Shown one piece after another: positions 32,562 through 44,639 of a stretch of DNA of 64,000 nucleotides. Each line of letters opens with the position of its first letter. The stretch's first letter is position 1. The notes below the pieces were generated by a model that was not told the origin of the DNA, searched no databases, and saw only the letters and a program-made list of their open reading frames with translations. The translations under genes were made by a program, and so were the position numbers. The stretch comes from Pleurodeles waltl (Eukaryota; Chordata; Amphibia; Caudata; Salamandridae): the NCBI RefSeq assembly GCF_031143425.1, contig NC_090442.1, positions 422,051,776-422,115,775 of the forward strand. Direction: 5' to 3'.

Positions 32562-34399
32562 GGCAAGTGCATTAGTCATAGTTTTAGCATCACTCTACTA
32601 CCTGCAGAGCTGAACCAACCTGCTGCAGGATAATAGTAACTGTCTCGTAACTGCTAATGTCCTTTCTGTGAAGACCAAATCCAGAGTAAATAAGAAAATG
32701 CAAGGACGTCAACCTCTTCTGCCATGTCCTTACCACCACTTCTCCATCATTTACCCCAGACTAAGCTCTAATTGCTGTTTTCTATGAATCACTAGTTGAA
32801 TTGTTATCTGTAGGGGAGAGTTCATCAGAAATCCTGCAATAGACGCCACAAGGGTATAATACATGTAAATTGGAAAGTATAATGTGAAGGTTGGTAATGC
32901 AGAGGATGGAGGAATCAGATATGTGGAACACGTGCCATGTTTCTGCGATAGATTTACCAACACTGTGAACTCTGTGGGTTTTGTAGTGTGACAAAATAAT
33001 GATCACACAGTCAATTTCCCAAATCCAGAGAAATGTGTTCAATCCGCAAGACGTTCATACCAGTAAACATTAATCAGACTTTTCCAAAGCCTGAAATTAA
33101 CCTAGTTGCCTCCAGAGGGTTTTCCAGAGGTGGTCTTTGACTCTTGCCACACTGTGTTATGTTGCTATATTCTAACCCCCTTCTCCTTCCCCTTTTTCTC
33201 CTCTCTACTGGTCCTTCATACTCAACCCAGTATATTAAATATATCCCAACCCCTCTCAGTGATAAGGTGAGAAAAAGTAGACAACTAACCCATTACAGCA
33301 TGTAGTAGGAAAGGCACTGGCCTCATGACAGGGGATGCAAACCTTCATCAAATGATCCCCCTAACAAGCTGCGCACTACATTAGAGTAATACTGCCTTGG
33401 TGTGCAGCCAGGACGTACGCTTGGCAGGCTCCAGTGCTGCCCATAGACCCTGAGAAAATATCACTTTGTGGCCTCCTTTAAAGGTGAGATGCCTCATGCA
33501 CATACTACCTGAGGGCATACCATTTTTCAGGAAGGCCCCATAGGCCCTTTCCTTCCGTAACCACTGTATACAGGGTAGACTGGTACAAACACCCGGTAAC
33601 ATGAACTGAACACACTATCTGGCTTTGTGCGAGGTGCAAGGCTTATTGGAGCCCCCTTTATTTAGTATTGTGGTCGTTTTTGATGCTTTTAGGGACAATT
33701 TGACACCTGTTTACTGATGGCATTCAAGGCCTCTATCTAGCACTTCCTTGTTATTTCACTCTTTTTTGACCAGAGAAACCCTGGCCTACCTTAGGGAGCA
33801 GCGAAGGCTGTAAAGGATGTTGCTTGTGTCTATAAAGCCACTGTGATTATCCAATGGAGGGATCAAACTTGGCCTCTTCGTCAGTCTGTGACTCCTCCGG
33901 TGAGGGCAACAAAGTGACTATATTTGCCCAGTCACAACAACCACCCTCCAAAGGAGCTCGGAGTAAAAATGTGTACCTCCTGGTGGGCTAGTTTAATTTC
34001 TCTCCTTTAGGGGGATTAATTGACTTAATGAGACGAGGTGGCACATGGGTTTTAAACCGTTCCCTGCAGTTTTATATATTATGTCTGGTGTGTTTTACTT
34101 CACAGGAAGCCACCGGCTCGAAAGGAGACTTCAAAGACAACTACAAAAAGTGTGGACTATGACAATTCAGTGGCTTCCATTATCTCGACTCGCTACCAGT
34201 ACTCTTTTTGATGTGTGTGAATGGACTGTCTCTGAGATGTAGCTGCTGGCCACAACAGGTGATGCCCAGGCGGCGATTGCTGGTGGCCCAAAAGGAAGCT
34301 CACTAACTTGGCTTTGGCCATTATTGCTGCTGCCTCCATGCCTACACACACAGTATTCAGTTAATCATAAGGTTAGTTGGTGACCTTACATGTGAGCAT
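32562..34399. other. Spacer, nothing recognised
   Basis: Pyrimidine-rich patch near 33176-33215. No supported coding frame or element boundary. Confidence 0.5.
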
Positions 34400-35010
34400 C
34401 TTCCCTCTCAAGAGTGTGGGCCTGTTGCTTCATCCTGAATGACCTCCAGTTCCTAGTACCTTAATTCTGGCAAAACGAAAGGGCTTCTCTTTGGCAAGTC
34501 CTCACTCCAGAACTCTGCCTGCAGCCTTCAGAACTGGGCTCCCCACCAGTTTCCACCTCGTCCGCTCACAACATTGACAACCTTCTCAACCATCAGCTGT
34601 CCTTATCCCCTCAAGTTAATAAACTCATACCGGTCTGCTTTCCTCTGTTGCTGTGCATGGTTCTCCCCAGATTCCCTCAATTGCTGGAAATCAATAGTCC
34701 AGGCACTAATCATCTCTGACTGAAACTAACCTACAATGACACTCTTTTTCTTGGACTTCTAGGGCCTCAGATTTCCAGACTTCACCGAATGCCCCTTTAA
34801 TCTATTGAGTGGTTACCCATCAGGAAGAGATGTCTCTACAGGCCCCTTTGTTCTGCCAAGAAGCAGATTATGGCAATTTAAAAACACACCCCTTCTGCGA
34901 CCCCTAAATGACGTCTATGCTGGACTCTCTGTTCCAGTGTAGCTTTTCATTTTACAAACCTGCTATTGGTTCATTCATTCATTCATTAAGTAAGAAGGCA
35001 CGGTAGGTGC
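34400..35010 (+). pseudogene. Decayed CR1/L2-type LINE RT C-terminal region
   Basis: Broken frames give words in the order expected downstream of a CR1/L2 RT active site: NSGKTKGLLFGKSS near 34460, ALFLGL-like FLGLLGPQISRLHRMPL near 34755-34800, and EWLPIRKRCLYRPLC near 34810-34850. A (ATTC)n tract (ttcattcattcattcatt) follows at ~34971. The copy is heavily mutated. Clade assignment is tentative and based on these words only. Confidence 0.45.
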
Positions 35011-35341
35011 TTCTTGACAGCAGGGCGCTCTGTACATCTTAGCCCTCGCCTACAGCTTCCTGTAACAGTGCTACTACAGAAATAACAAAAACATCAAACG
35101 CTGTTCTCTTTGAGGATCTAACTTCTAGTCTGCTTCATCAGTTGTAAGGCCACAATACATATTTTTTGCTATCCCCATAATTTCATATATACTGAAATGT
35201 TAGCGCACTGGGAAGCTCGAAACAGAATAGAAGGCAGAGTTGTATAATGGTTACTTCACTGAATGTAGATTATTCTCCCTTTGTGACTTATTGTGACTGT
35301 CCATGCACAGTTTTATTTACAGTAAGGTGCTCGAGTATTTC
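35011..35341. other. Spacer, nothing recognised
   Basis: No motif, repeat or frame of note. Confidence 0.5.
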
Positions 35342-35680
35342 CAGCGCCTAATTTGAGCAGGTAGGGGCTACCGGCACTCATTTTTGGGGAACGGCCCTTT
35401 TTTCTGCATCAGACATTTACTAAGAGGAAAAGAGAGGAAAACAAACAAAACGGACAGACGGAGGAACAGAAAACGGAAAACCCGCTATAAAGGGAGAAAG
35501 CAGGGACCACCGAGGGTGAGATAAAGGAGCAGAGAGTGTCTAGAGTGCATTAAAGAGGCCTGGGTGGAATAAGGGCTGTTCAACCTCTGTATTTGGCGAG
35601 CCAAGATTAACTTGCTCCGCCCTTGGGCAGCTGAGCAGAGCTTTGGGAAAGGGCACTCATTCTTTTACAAATTAAGCACT
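35342..35680. mobile_element. 339-bp hAT MITE related to 16949-17293
   Basis: The ends CAGCGCCTAATTTG and CAAATTAAGCACT are inverted, and the interior shares order and words with the 345-bp copy (gcatttactgcgag / gacatttactaagag, a GAAA-rich middle, gaagaggcc / aagaggcct). The 8-bp flanks do not match clearly, so the insertion is either old or slightly truncated. Confidence 0.6.
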
Positions 35681-37125
35681 ATTTGGGAAGGGATATGAGC
35701 ATGTCTTTCGGGATAGGTCCTGTCATCAGAAGTACTTGCCTAGGGAAAAATAGGCTGCCTAGGCTGTCATCCTAGAATTAGGTTTGGCAGTAGACCGATT
35801 TATGAGGTCCGTGCAGAAAGTAGGCAGTTTAGTTTTTTGGGATCTCTTATTTCATGAGAATCCCCCCATGGCTAATTCTACTAACAGCTGATGAATCAAC
35901 CCTGGTTGACTCATGGATTCCTTAATGTATTCTTGTGCATGTCTGACGTCAGTTGGTTTGCTTTGTCTAGTTATTTAATGTTCACATATACATTACATAC
36001 AGGATAATTATATATTTACTGAAATCATATCTCCATTGAAAGATTATAGCAAACAATGCAATTGTGAAAAATGAGTTCTAATGAAAAGGGCATTACAGAT
36101 ATGCAAACTTCATTTCACTTGGCGTTAATAGGTAGAAAAGAGTTCCTATTTATTTATATATTTATTTATTTATTCAGGGGTATTGTGAAGTACTGCATGC
36201 CAGTGTTAAGCTGCCCTGGAGGACTGAGGGCAGGGCATCTGCACCATACAGATACAAAATCCTTAGTGGTGTGTGCACCAGGGCTCAAGTAAGGTCAAGT
36301 GCTTCCATATGAATATCCACAATAACCGCCTTAGATTGATGGAAAGATGTTCGTCTTAGCAGAAGTATTTACATGGAGATCCTTTGCCGACCCCGCCGTA
36401 TACGGAAGTCTAGAACAGTCTTATGCGCATGACAATAAAAAATGGACTGTGCGCTGGCAAGAAACCCGCCTGAAGATGGTGATGTCACACCTTAGGGGAG
36501 TTCTGACCCCTAAGTATCTGCAGTGTGGGAAAGGACCGCATTCAAGTCTTTAAGGCATTTTGAGCATGGACGTCAATTCATCAAAATGTCGCACACCCTT
36601 AGAACTTCAATTTCACTCGCACTCAAATGCTTACACACATTTAGTCACACACACTTTCACACTTACACTCCCATACTCCCATGTAAACACACACTAACCC
36701 GAAAACACACACACACCAGACATTTAAAAGCATGTTTTCTTATCTCAGCTGCCAGGGAAAGTCATATTCCAGCTATTTGTACATACTTTCTTATTATGCT
36801 AATAGTGAATAATGGAACATTATTCACTATTAGTGTAATACAAAATAGAAGAGAACAGAGTGGAGCCCCATCCGCTAAGGGCTAAGAACAAGATGCTTCT
36901 GTATTCCTGGCACTGATTTTTCCACCTCTTGACTCAGGGTCGCAAAATAAGTGTCGGGGGTCGTAAGGGACAAGCCAGGAGTCCTAGATGCGACCCCTGG
37001 CGACCCCTAAATGACGTCCATGATTTTAAGAGGAATTCTTTCTGAGTTATGCTGGGATGGTGTTTCAAAGTATGGTGCCTTTCACGTTTTGTCATCTCCC
37101 CCTTATCTTATCTCCATGTGTGCCT
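35681..37125. other. Spacer with CA-rich low-complexity stretch
   Basis: CA-rich DNA with many cacaca words at ~36595-36718. A tttatttattta run lies near 36148-36174. A short inverted word (gaataatggaacattattc) occurs near 36806. No coding region supported. Confidence 0.5.
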
Positions 37126-37316
37126 CTCCAGCCTCCCTCCTGTCCTCCATGGTCAGCCTGCTTCCCCTGCCCATTCTGGCCTGCCCTGAATAGCCAGCTT
37201 GCTGCCCTTAAGCTCTTCCTGCCTGCCCTCTGATCTGCACCTGTGTGCCTTCCTCCTGCCTGCCCTTTATGGTCTGTTGTGCAGCCCTTCCTCATGCTGG
37301 CCTGCCCTCTTAGGTC
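37126..37316 (+). repeat. C/T-rich minisatellite, left part
   Basis: Degenerate units combine ctgccctccatggtcagc, ttgctgcccctgccc and atgctggcc. The array stops at ...taggtc (37316) and resumes at 40503 with agcttgttggtccc, as if one array had been split by an insertion. Confidence 0.75.
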
Positions 37317-37491
37317 GGTGCTAACGCAGGTATGTTAATTAGAAATATTAATGAGTGTTATGCGTTTTGATTAACAAGAAAATGATAGGGAAAATTAAAT
37401 GTAGAAAAATAAATGTGCACGTTTGAAAATGTGCCCACGAAGAGTGGCTGCCATCATTCACGAGTTGTACTAAAATGACTAAAACTGCGTA

Positions 37492-38627
37492 AAATATTGA
37501 TAATGTGCAATAATAATGTAGTAATATGTCATATTAAGATGTATAATGTATGTTTTGCATTATATTGTAGAGCAAACTTAGCCGAAGTTGTGGCCTACTT
37601 TTGCCAGGCCTCATGCAGAAGCTGAATTTCTAGCACTGTAGAGAAGCTGATATATTGAACTGTCCCTGAACTTTTCATGTTAATAAAGTCTGCTTAGCTA
37701 GAATTTTCTGAAATGTACGAACGGACAAGAGATGAGTTAATCAAATTGGAACATATGTTGTGTAGAGTAGATAAGATGTACTTTCCCAGGACTTGAACAA
37801 TAGAGACACTGACTGAAGAAGAAGATGCAACATTTTTGATACCTGATGAGCCGGATGATGAGGACATCGTACAGTGAACCAATCAACAAACTGGGAACGG
37901 CGTAATCTTGGAATTTATAGATTCATAAAATAAGCATTATTGGTTAGGGTAATAACTGGTGATTGACTGACCAATTAGGAATTAGGGGGGAATGGACTGG
38001 GTAACCTTAATAAAAAGTCATGACAAAGGGCAAAATCTTCAGATGTGAGGGGAGAACTGATGCAGATATTAGATGTCAGAAGACGCGATTCGAGAGTCTG
38101 TCATTGTGCTCGTGCTCTTGAGAAGCCTGATGCATTGCTGATCGATTGATGACCTGAAGACGAAGACTGACTTTTTTGCTCATCCTTTGTGTGGATAGGT
38201 AGCTATGGCAATGTGACTGTTAACTTTTGTGCCTTTCTTTCTAGGTACCAACTGCACTGTTTAAATAGTTTTTCTTCTAGCTTGATGTTCTCTAAATTCA
38301 AGTTCTAAATTGTTTTCGCGTGAAGTCCCACATGCTAATGCTAATCTGGGTTAGGTAAGGTTCCTTTGGGTGACGCTGACAGTGACAAATGATTGACGAA
38401 CTGATTGCTGAACTCTACTATTAATGCTGTTATATTCATCTTTGTTGGCTTATGCTGAAGCATTCAAGCATATGTTTTCTCAAGTTCTGATTAGATTATG
38501 TTATTGGTGGTCATTAATGAACTAATTCTGAGCTGATTGAATAAAGTTTGAATTAACCATATGGATTAGAATTGTAACTAATAGGGAAATAAAATTGCTA
38601 AAACGTATATTGAGTTGTGGTTATTCA
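37492..38627 (+). repeat. ~1.1-kb direct repeat, copy 1 (probable 5' LTR)
   Basis: The sequence from aatattgataatg to gttattca reappears at 39449-40502 in the same orientation with scattered substitutions (e.g. both contain gttgtggcct, gccaggcctcatgcagaagc and acatcgtacagtgaaccaat). TGG follows the CA end directly (38628), where a primer binding site would start. AATAAA words lie near 37683 and 38543. Two direct repeats with an internal stretch fit LTRs of a retroelement, but no gag or pol is present and the outer left boundary (37317-37491) is unresolved. Confidence 0.6.
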
Positions 38628-38815
38628 TGGAATGTTGATATAATTGGTTAATGATTAATAATTATCTTAGTGTTATTGATTGGATATATTGAATATTGAT
38701 AACATTGGTCACTACATGGCTAGGATACTCCATGCGATCCAAAAGTTTCATCAGCCTATACGCGCCCCGTCATAAGTTTACTTACTAAGGACCAGGTGTG
38801 CTAGCAATAGCATCA
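38628..38815 (+). other. Probable internal region of the LTR-flanked unit
   Basis: AT-rich DNA starting TGGAATGTTGATAT, possible primer binding site position. No coding content. Confidence 0.35.
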
Positions 38816-39446
38816 CCCTCTGATAAGGAGTGGTAAGGAAGGACAAAAGAGAGTTGGAGAGGGCTGCCAGGAACCCAGATGGTGTTATTTAATGTTTAGG
38901 TCAAAAATTATTATGTAGCGAGGTGGGGAGGAGGGCGGGTGCCAGATATTATGATTGGATCAATAGTACGAGCTGGGTTAAGGGAGATGGCAGAAGTCCA
39001 TGTCTTTGAAAGACGGGCTAGACAGCTTTAGCTGTTCAGGAAGGCTTCATGTCACCACTACACACTCCAAATTTATATGATACACACACAACATATATAA
39101 TAGACACACCTAGAAAAAGACAGAGAGGGGCTTTAGGTCAGCCCTCTTCAGCATGCATTTCACAAATGCTCAGGTTGCTTTGCTATATGATTTCCATGGA
39201 CGGTAAAGCCAAAAAATAGTTCCCCGTAAGCACAATGGTGCTGTATGTGGCAGTTTTGTCTCCCTGCTCCTTCCTCAACCCAGTGGCGTTTCCACATGCT
39301 CAGCTGCTAGCATCAATTATATAAATAATAATAAAAACACAACTTATGGTAAGGTGTGTGGAGACGCACTATACGTTTCCTCTGCAGTGGTGGCATCATT
39401 GCAATAAAGTGGTCTAAAGGGAATTTAAAGGCAGACAACTTAGTGT
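38816..39446 (+). repeat. Interspersed repeat E, copy 1 (631 bp)
   Basis: From atagcatcaccctctgata to gacaacttagtgtgg this segment is the reverse complement of 57852-58484, with modest divergence. Shared words include gctgccaggaacccagatgg, ggaggagggcgggtgccaga and cagtggtggcatcattgcaa. It lies between the two ~1.1-kb direct repeats, so it is either an insertion into the retroelement or part of its internal sequence. No TIR or coding region found; class unknown. Confidence 0.7.
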
Positions 39447-39448
39447 GG

Positions 39449-40502
39449 AATATTGGAAATGCGTAATAAAAATTGTAGTATTATGTCATATTAAGATGTA
39501 TAACGTGTGTTGTGCATTATATCATAGAGCTAATTTAGCCAAAGTTGTGGCCTAGTTTTGCCAGGCCTCATGCAGAAGCTGAATTACTAGCACTGTAGAG
39601 AAGCTAATATATTGAACCGACCGTGAACCATTCGCTGTTAAAGTCTGCTTAGTTAGAATTTTCTGCAATGTACCGACGGACAGGAGATGAGTGAATCAAA
39701 TAGCAACATATGTTGTGTAGAGCAGACAAGATGTACTTTCCCAGGAGTCGAACAATAGAGACACTGACTGGAGAAGAAGATGCAACATTTTCGATACCTG
39801 ATGAGCCAGATGATGAGGACATCGTACAGTGAACCAATTAATGAACTGAGAACAGCTTAATCTTAGAATTTATAGATTCATAAATTAAGCATTATTGGTT
39901 AGGGTAATGACTACTGATTGACTGACCAATCAGGAATTAGGGGGGATGGACTGGGTAACCTTAATAAAAAGTCATGACAAAGGGCAAAAACTTCAAATGT
40001 GAGGTGAGAACTGATGCACATATTAGACGTCAGAAAACGCGATTCGAGATTCTGTCATTGGGATCATTCTCTTGAGAGCCTGATGCGTTGCTGATCGATT
40101 GATGAACTGAAGACGAAGTCTGATTTTGTTGCTAATCCATTATGTGGATAGGTAGCTATGACAATGTGACTGTTAACTTTTGTGCCTTTCTTTATAGGTA
40201 CCAACTGCGTTGTTTAAATAGTTTTTCTTTTAGCTAGATGTTTTCTAAATTCATGTTCTAAACTGTCTTCGCATGAAGTCCCACATGCTAATGCTAATCT
40301 GGGTTAGGTAAGGTTCCTTTGAGTGACGTTGACCGTGACAAATGATTGACAAACTGATTGCTAAACTCTACTATTAATGCTGTTATATTTATCTTTGTTG
40401 CTGAAGCATTCGTGCATATGTTTTGAATTAACCATATGGATTAGAATTGTAACTAATAGGGAAATAAAATTGCAAAAAAGTATATTAAGTTGTGGTTATT
40501 CA
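39449..40502 (+). repeat. ~1.05-kb direct repeat, copy 2 (probable 3' LTR, truncated left)
   Basis: Matches 37492-38627 in order, but lacks ~70 bp present in copy 1 (38480-38550) across a gtttt microhomology and ~7 bp near 40396. It also lacks the ~175 bp that precede copy 1. It ends gttattca and is followed at once by the resumed C/T-rich minisatellite. Confidence 0.6.
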
Positions 40503-41756
40503 GCTTGTTGGTCCCACCCCTTCCCGTCTGCCTTATGTTTTCTGGATGCATGCCCGTCCCCCCCACCCACCTGCCCTCCATGTATAGTGGGCTGCCTATG
40601 CTGGCCTGTTCACTGTACTCAGCTTGCTGTCCCTACCCCTGCCCTCTCCCCCCTGCCTTCTGTATGCTTGCACCTTATCCCTGCCTCCTGCCCTCCAGGG
40701 TCCATCGTACTCCCGCCTATGCTGCCTACCCTCTATGTTTAGCTTCTTGTCCCTGACTCTCTCTGTCCTTCCTCCTGCCTTCTCTCCAGGGTCAGCTTGC
40801 TATCCGTGCCTATATTGGCCTGCCCTCTGTGGTCAATTTACTTTTTTCGCCCCTCCCACTTGCCCTAAATTCTCTGTGTGCATGCCCCTATCTCGTCCTC
40901 TGTGTTCTGTTGTGCTGCCCATGCTGGCCTATTCTCCATGGTCAGCTTGCTTGTCTCCCTCTACCCCTGCACCTGCCCCCGTGTGTGTGCCTCTGATACT
41001 TCCCTCCTGCCCTTCATCGTCCTTTGTGCGTTTCCTGCCTATGCAGGCCTGCCCTCCAGTTTAGCTTACTTTCCTTGCCACATTCTCCCTGGCCCTCCGT
41101 TCTCCGTCTCCATGTCCTGCCCCCTCCCACCTGCTCTCCATGGGCAGCTTGCTGGCCCTGCCCATGCCAGCCTCCCCTGAGTGGTCAGCTTACTGCCCCT
41201 GCCCCAGGCCCCCTCCCCCTGCCCTCGGTTCTACGTTGAGTGGCTCCATGACCTTCCCCTATCCACGATTGGCTCCATGAATGGTCAGGATGCTGCCCCT
41301 GCTGCATCCCTCTTGTCTTCTGTGGTCAGCTTGCTGCCCAAACCCATTCTGCCTGCGCCCCTGTGGTCAGCCTGCAGCATCAGGCCCCACCCTCCCCACC
41401 TGCCCTTCATTCCCAATCTACATGAACCCTGCTCCTTCCACCTGCCCTCCATGGTCAGCTTGCTGCCCGTCGAAGCCTGCCTGCCTGCCTTTTGTGGTCA
41501 CCTTGCTCCCTCTGCCCCCATGTCCCATGACCACTGTTCTCCATTTGTGTGCCCTGCCTCCTCTCTCCTGCCATTACCCATGCTGGTCTGCACTCCATGG
41601 TCAGCTTGCTGCCCATGCCATCCTCCCCTCCCCATCTCCCATACACTCTGTTCTCCATATGTGTGCTCCTGCCCCTCCCTCCTGTACTCCATGTTATGTT
41701 ATGCTGCCCCTACACACGTCGGCCGACCCTCTATGGGCAGCTTGCTGCTCCTTTTC
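40503..41756 (+). repeat. C/T-rich minisatellite, right part
   Basis: About 1.25 kb of degenerate units built from catggtcagcttgctgccc, tgcccatgctggcctgc and tgttctccatgtgtgtgcc-type words, with spacing of roughly 70-110 bp. Strong strand asymmetry (C and T on plus). The long Pro/Cys/Ser-rich frames on plus (for example 41181-41834) follow from the repeat and shift between frames, so they are not genes. Confidence 0.8.
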
Positions 41757-43240
41757 CCGAGCCAAGAGGAAGCTGAATCATGTATACATAGGAAAGTAGG
41801 GTATACAAGTTGCACTCACTTCCTGCTCCTCTGAGTATGTGTAAGAAAGTAGTGTTGTGCTTCACAATAATACAAATGAATATAATGGACGTTAAGCTCC
41901 AGAACTAAGATTTACGACGTTCATACTTTCAAGTACTTGATTCCCCAACTTCTGTGCTCGTGTTATGCCATTTCTATACCTCTGTCTGTTTATAGTCTAC
42001 ACATTCTCTGCCAATGTCTCCTTTATTGGTTCCCATTTCTTCCCCTTCTGATTTGCTCTGATTCAGTGGAGTCATTCCATTCTGGGCATGTAATTACTTT
42101 AGTTGACTGCCTTTCCTGCTTGTCTTGCCGTCTGTAGCCTATTTACAAAAGTGCAGAAAGGGCATGCAAGCATGTGCACCCATTTGTTTGTGCTGTTAGA
42201 GCAAGTTAGTATTGCAGGAAGGGCCACAATCACTTGTGTGGCCCCTATTGTGATACCATTCATGCTGCTGCACATTGTGTCCCTGCATGATCCCAAGTGA
42301 CATCCCCTCAATAGCATGAGGAAATGTTCCAGTCTCATGTCACATTCCTGACATGGGCATAGGGGCAGACAGGCTCGTGGGAGGCTCACTGGCTTTGTGT
42401 CACAAAGGAAGTGGTGCACTGATAGTACATCCCTGAAGGATACTTTGTGGAGGGGCAAGCTGGTCCCGGGAACCACTCTGCAAAGCCTCTACGCAGGTGA
42501 GTGCAGTCACACTGCATACACAGTTTGGGATAGTTTTAACTCTTCAAAATCACCCGTCTAGTTTCAGTAAAAGACAGAGTAGTTGTTTGAAAACAGACTT
42601 CCTATTAATGCTGCACGACAGGCATATGTACACTCCTTCAGTGGGTAGAGCACACTACTTCTAACAAGATACATGGTCCCAGATGTGCTGAGCACAGAAT
42701 AGATTATGAGCCGTAGTATTGTAATACACCTTTGGGTCTGCTACACTGGTGTGGACCAGAAATAATCTAAGTCTGCTGTCATCCACTTTTACTTCTTGCC
42801 TGTTATAGATATGGCTATGGGTTAGCAAATATCTACATCTGCCATCCTTCACAAGCTGCCAGATCAGAAGTACCATGACTACACTACCAGAGGGCTTAGT
42901 CCTCTCTCTGGTCTCCATTCCCTTCGTGGGTGAAGGCTGCAATCCTACATCTGTGCGACATGACATGTGGGAACTCAGCTGCTGCCGCATTGCAGTACCA
43001 CCTCAACCTTCAGTCTTAATCATATGGCCCATCACATATAAACCAATGACCTTAAATCTCCAGGAACTTGCAGTCCTTGGAGGTAAAACATGCAGCACTT
43101 GGATCACTGGGCGGTCTATGCATATAGTTGCTTTGTATGGATATTCTTCATGCCTAATGATTATTTCTTCCTCTCATACTAGTAACTGAATAAGCATTGC
43201 AGTTATTCTTTGTGGTTGGTAGGTCTATCTACAGGAAGGA
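41757..43240. other. Spacer, nothing recognised
   Basis: No supported gene, tandem repeat or element boundary. Frames at 42099-42476 and 42661-42990 on minus have no recognisable domain. Confidence 0.5.
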
Positions 43241-43399
43241 TTAAGCCAGTTGTGGCTCACGTGGCGCGGAAGGGGCGGGGCGGCATGTGGAGCCGGGTGC
43301 AAGGGGGAATAAACATTAATTTAATTTAAAAAATAAAAACACACTTACCTTCACTCACCCCCACACCACTCCGCTCCTCCGTCAAAGGCTGCAGGCACA

Positions 43400-43707
43400 G
43401 GCTCCCAGTCTGCCCTGCTGCCAATCCTGACGCTCCCCAGAGCAGCAGCGTCAGGATTGGCTGGGAGCGCTCAGCCAAGGCGCTCCCAGGCAGACTGGGA
43501 AACTGTGCAAGCTCTCTCCAGCCCAGCAACTGTGCTGGAGAGAGCCTACTGGGCATGTGTGTTTGGCCGGCACGAGACGGCTGGCCAAACACACATGTGC
43601 TCTGAGAGGGAGTGCTGTGCACTCCCCCTCACTGTTCGTCACCCCCATAGCCCCTCCTTTACAAGAAAATTATAATAAGCTCAGTTTATTATCATTTTTT
43701 GTAAAGG
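43400..43707. mobile_element. MITE-C: chain of five hairpins
   Basis: Consecutive inverted repeats: 43404-43499 (cccagtctgcc...ggcagactggg, enclosing ccaatcctgacgct/agcgtcaggattgg), 43511-43545 (gctctctccagc...gctggagagagc), 43554-43597 (catgtgtgtttggcc...ggccaaacacacatg), 43604-43630 (gagagggagtgc...gcactccccctc) and 43656-43707 (cctttacaa...ttgtaaagg, long AT-rich arms). The layout resembles MITE-B, but the sequence differs. Outer TIRs and duplication were not found, so the element limits are uncertain (it may start near 43240 and end near 43760). Confidence 0.5.
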
Positions 43708-44209
43708 TTTTGCAGCTGCCGCTGCTGGAGGGGGTCAACGCTCTCCGCCCTAACGGAGGAGACGCCCATGGATTGAGCTGCATATGGTGTTGTCTCCTGC
43801 TTCTGAATGTCACTATTTTTAGTAAGGTAGTAAAGCAATTTATAGGTCTCACCTACCAGACCACGAAGGCTGTCCCTTGGCTGGGAAAAAAAATATTGTC
43901 AGCTTATAGCATGCCCATTGCTCACCATTGTAGGTGTATATATATATATACATAAATAAATGGAATTTCTACAGTGCGAACCTAGAGAATAGGCAGTGGA
44001 GTAATGTAAATGTTTGCTTTATTGTCACTCTTTGACTGTGTGTGCTTTCCTTACACTTCTTGCATTTGTCCCACCCCCGGGACCAATCATTTGTTACTTG
44101 TGTCCCTCCCCTGCTTACTTTTCAGGCACTACTTTTTTTCCTTTTTGGCTTAGCACTTCATTAGAGTGCATGTGTTTCCCCTTGTGCAGTTATCTTCCCC
44201 CCTGTACCG
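43708..44209. other. Spacer with short TA repeat
   Basis: gtgtatatatatatatacat at ~43933-43952. Otherwise nothing recognised. Confidence 0.5.
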
Positions 44210-44560
44210 TGTTCCTTATTGCTCTCTATCACCCAAGTGCTTCCCTCCTGAACCCCTCCTTCGTGTGCTTAACCCCATGTGCTTACCCTCATGTGCTTCT
44301 CCCTCCAACATTACTTTCTCTCCCATGTGCTTCATCCACTGAGTTCCATGTTGCTCCCTCTCACCCATTTTCTTTTCCCAATCCTTTGCTCCATGTTGCT
44401 CTTCTTCCATGTTGTTTGCTTTCCCCACCTGTGCCTTCAGTACTGGATCTCCCAACCACCACCCTCTGTGCTACTCCCCCTACCAACACCCCCTGTGTTG
44501 CTTCTCCCCCTACATGTTTCTTCCACCACCAGCTTTTTAATCCTCCTCAGCCATGCTGCA
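44210..44560 (+). repeat. Degenerate C/T-rich short-unit repeat
   Basis: catgtgcttctccctcc, catgttgctccctc and catgtgcttcatcc-type words recur about every 18-35 bp, for example at 44277, 44291, 44333, 44348 and 44392. Low regularity, strong pyrimidine bias. Confidence 0.6.
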
Positions 44561-44601
44561 CAACATTGGGAATGCTGTAAAGCATCTCTAAAAACATTGG
44601 A

Positions 44602-44639
44602 AAAGCCAATAGGTCCCAAAAGAGAGACCTATTGGCTTT
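44602..44639. repeat. Isolated perfect hairpin
   Basis: aaagccaataggtc and its complement gacctattggcttt form a 14-bp stem around a 10-nt loop. No neighbouring gene suggests a terminator role; it could be a remnant of a palindromic MITE. Confidence 0.6.

Noticed and set aside
37694..39837. Pair of similar 62-codon minus-strand frames (37694-37882, 39649-39837)
   Set aside because: The similarity is explained by the two ~1.1-kb direct repeats. Too short and without domain or context.
40377..41834. Pro/Cys/Ser-rich plus-strand frames up to 217 codons
   Set aside because: A C/T-rich minisatellite has few stop codons on this strand. The frames overlap in all three phases and none has a domain.
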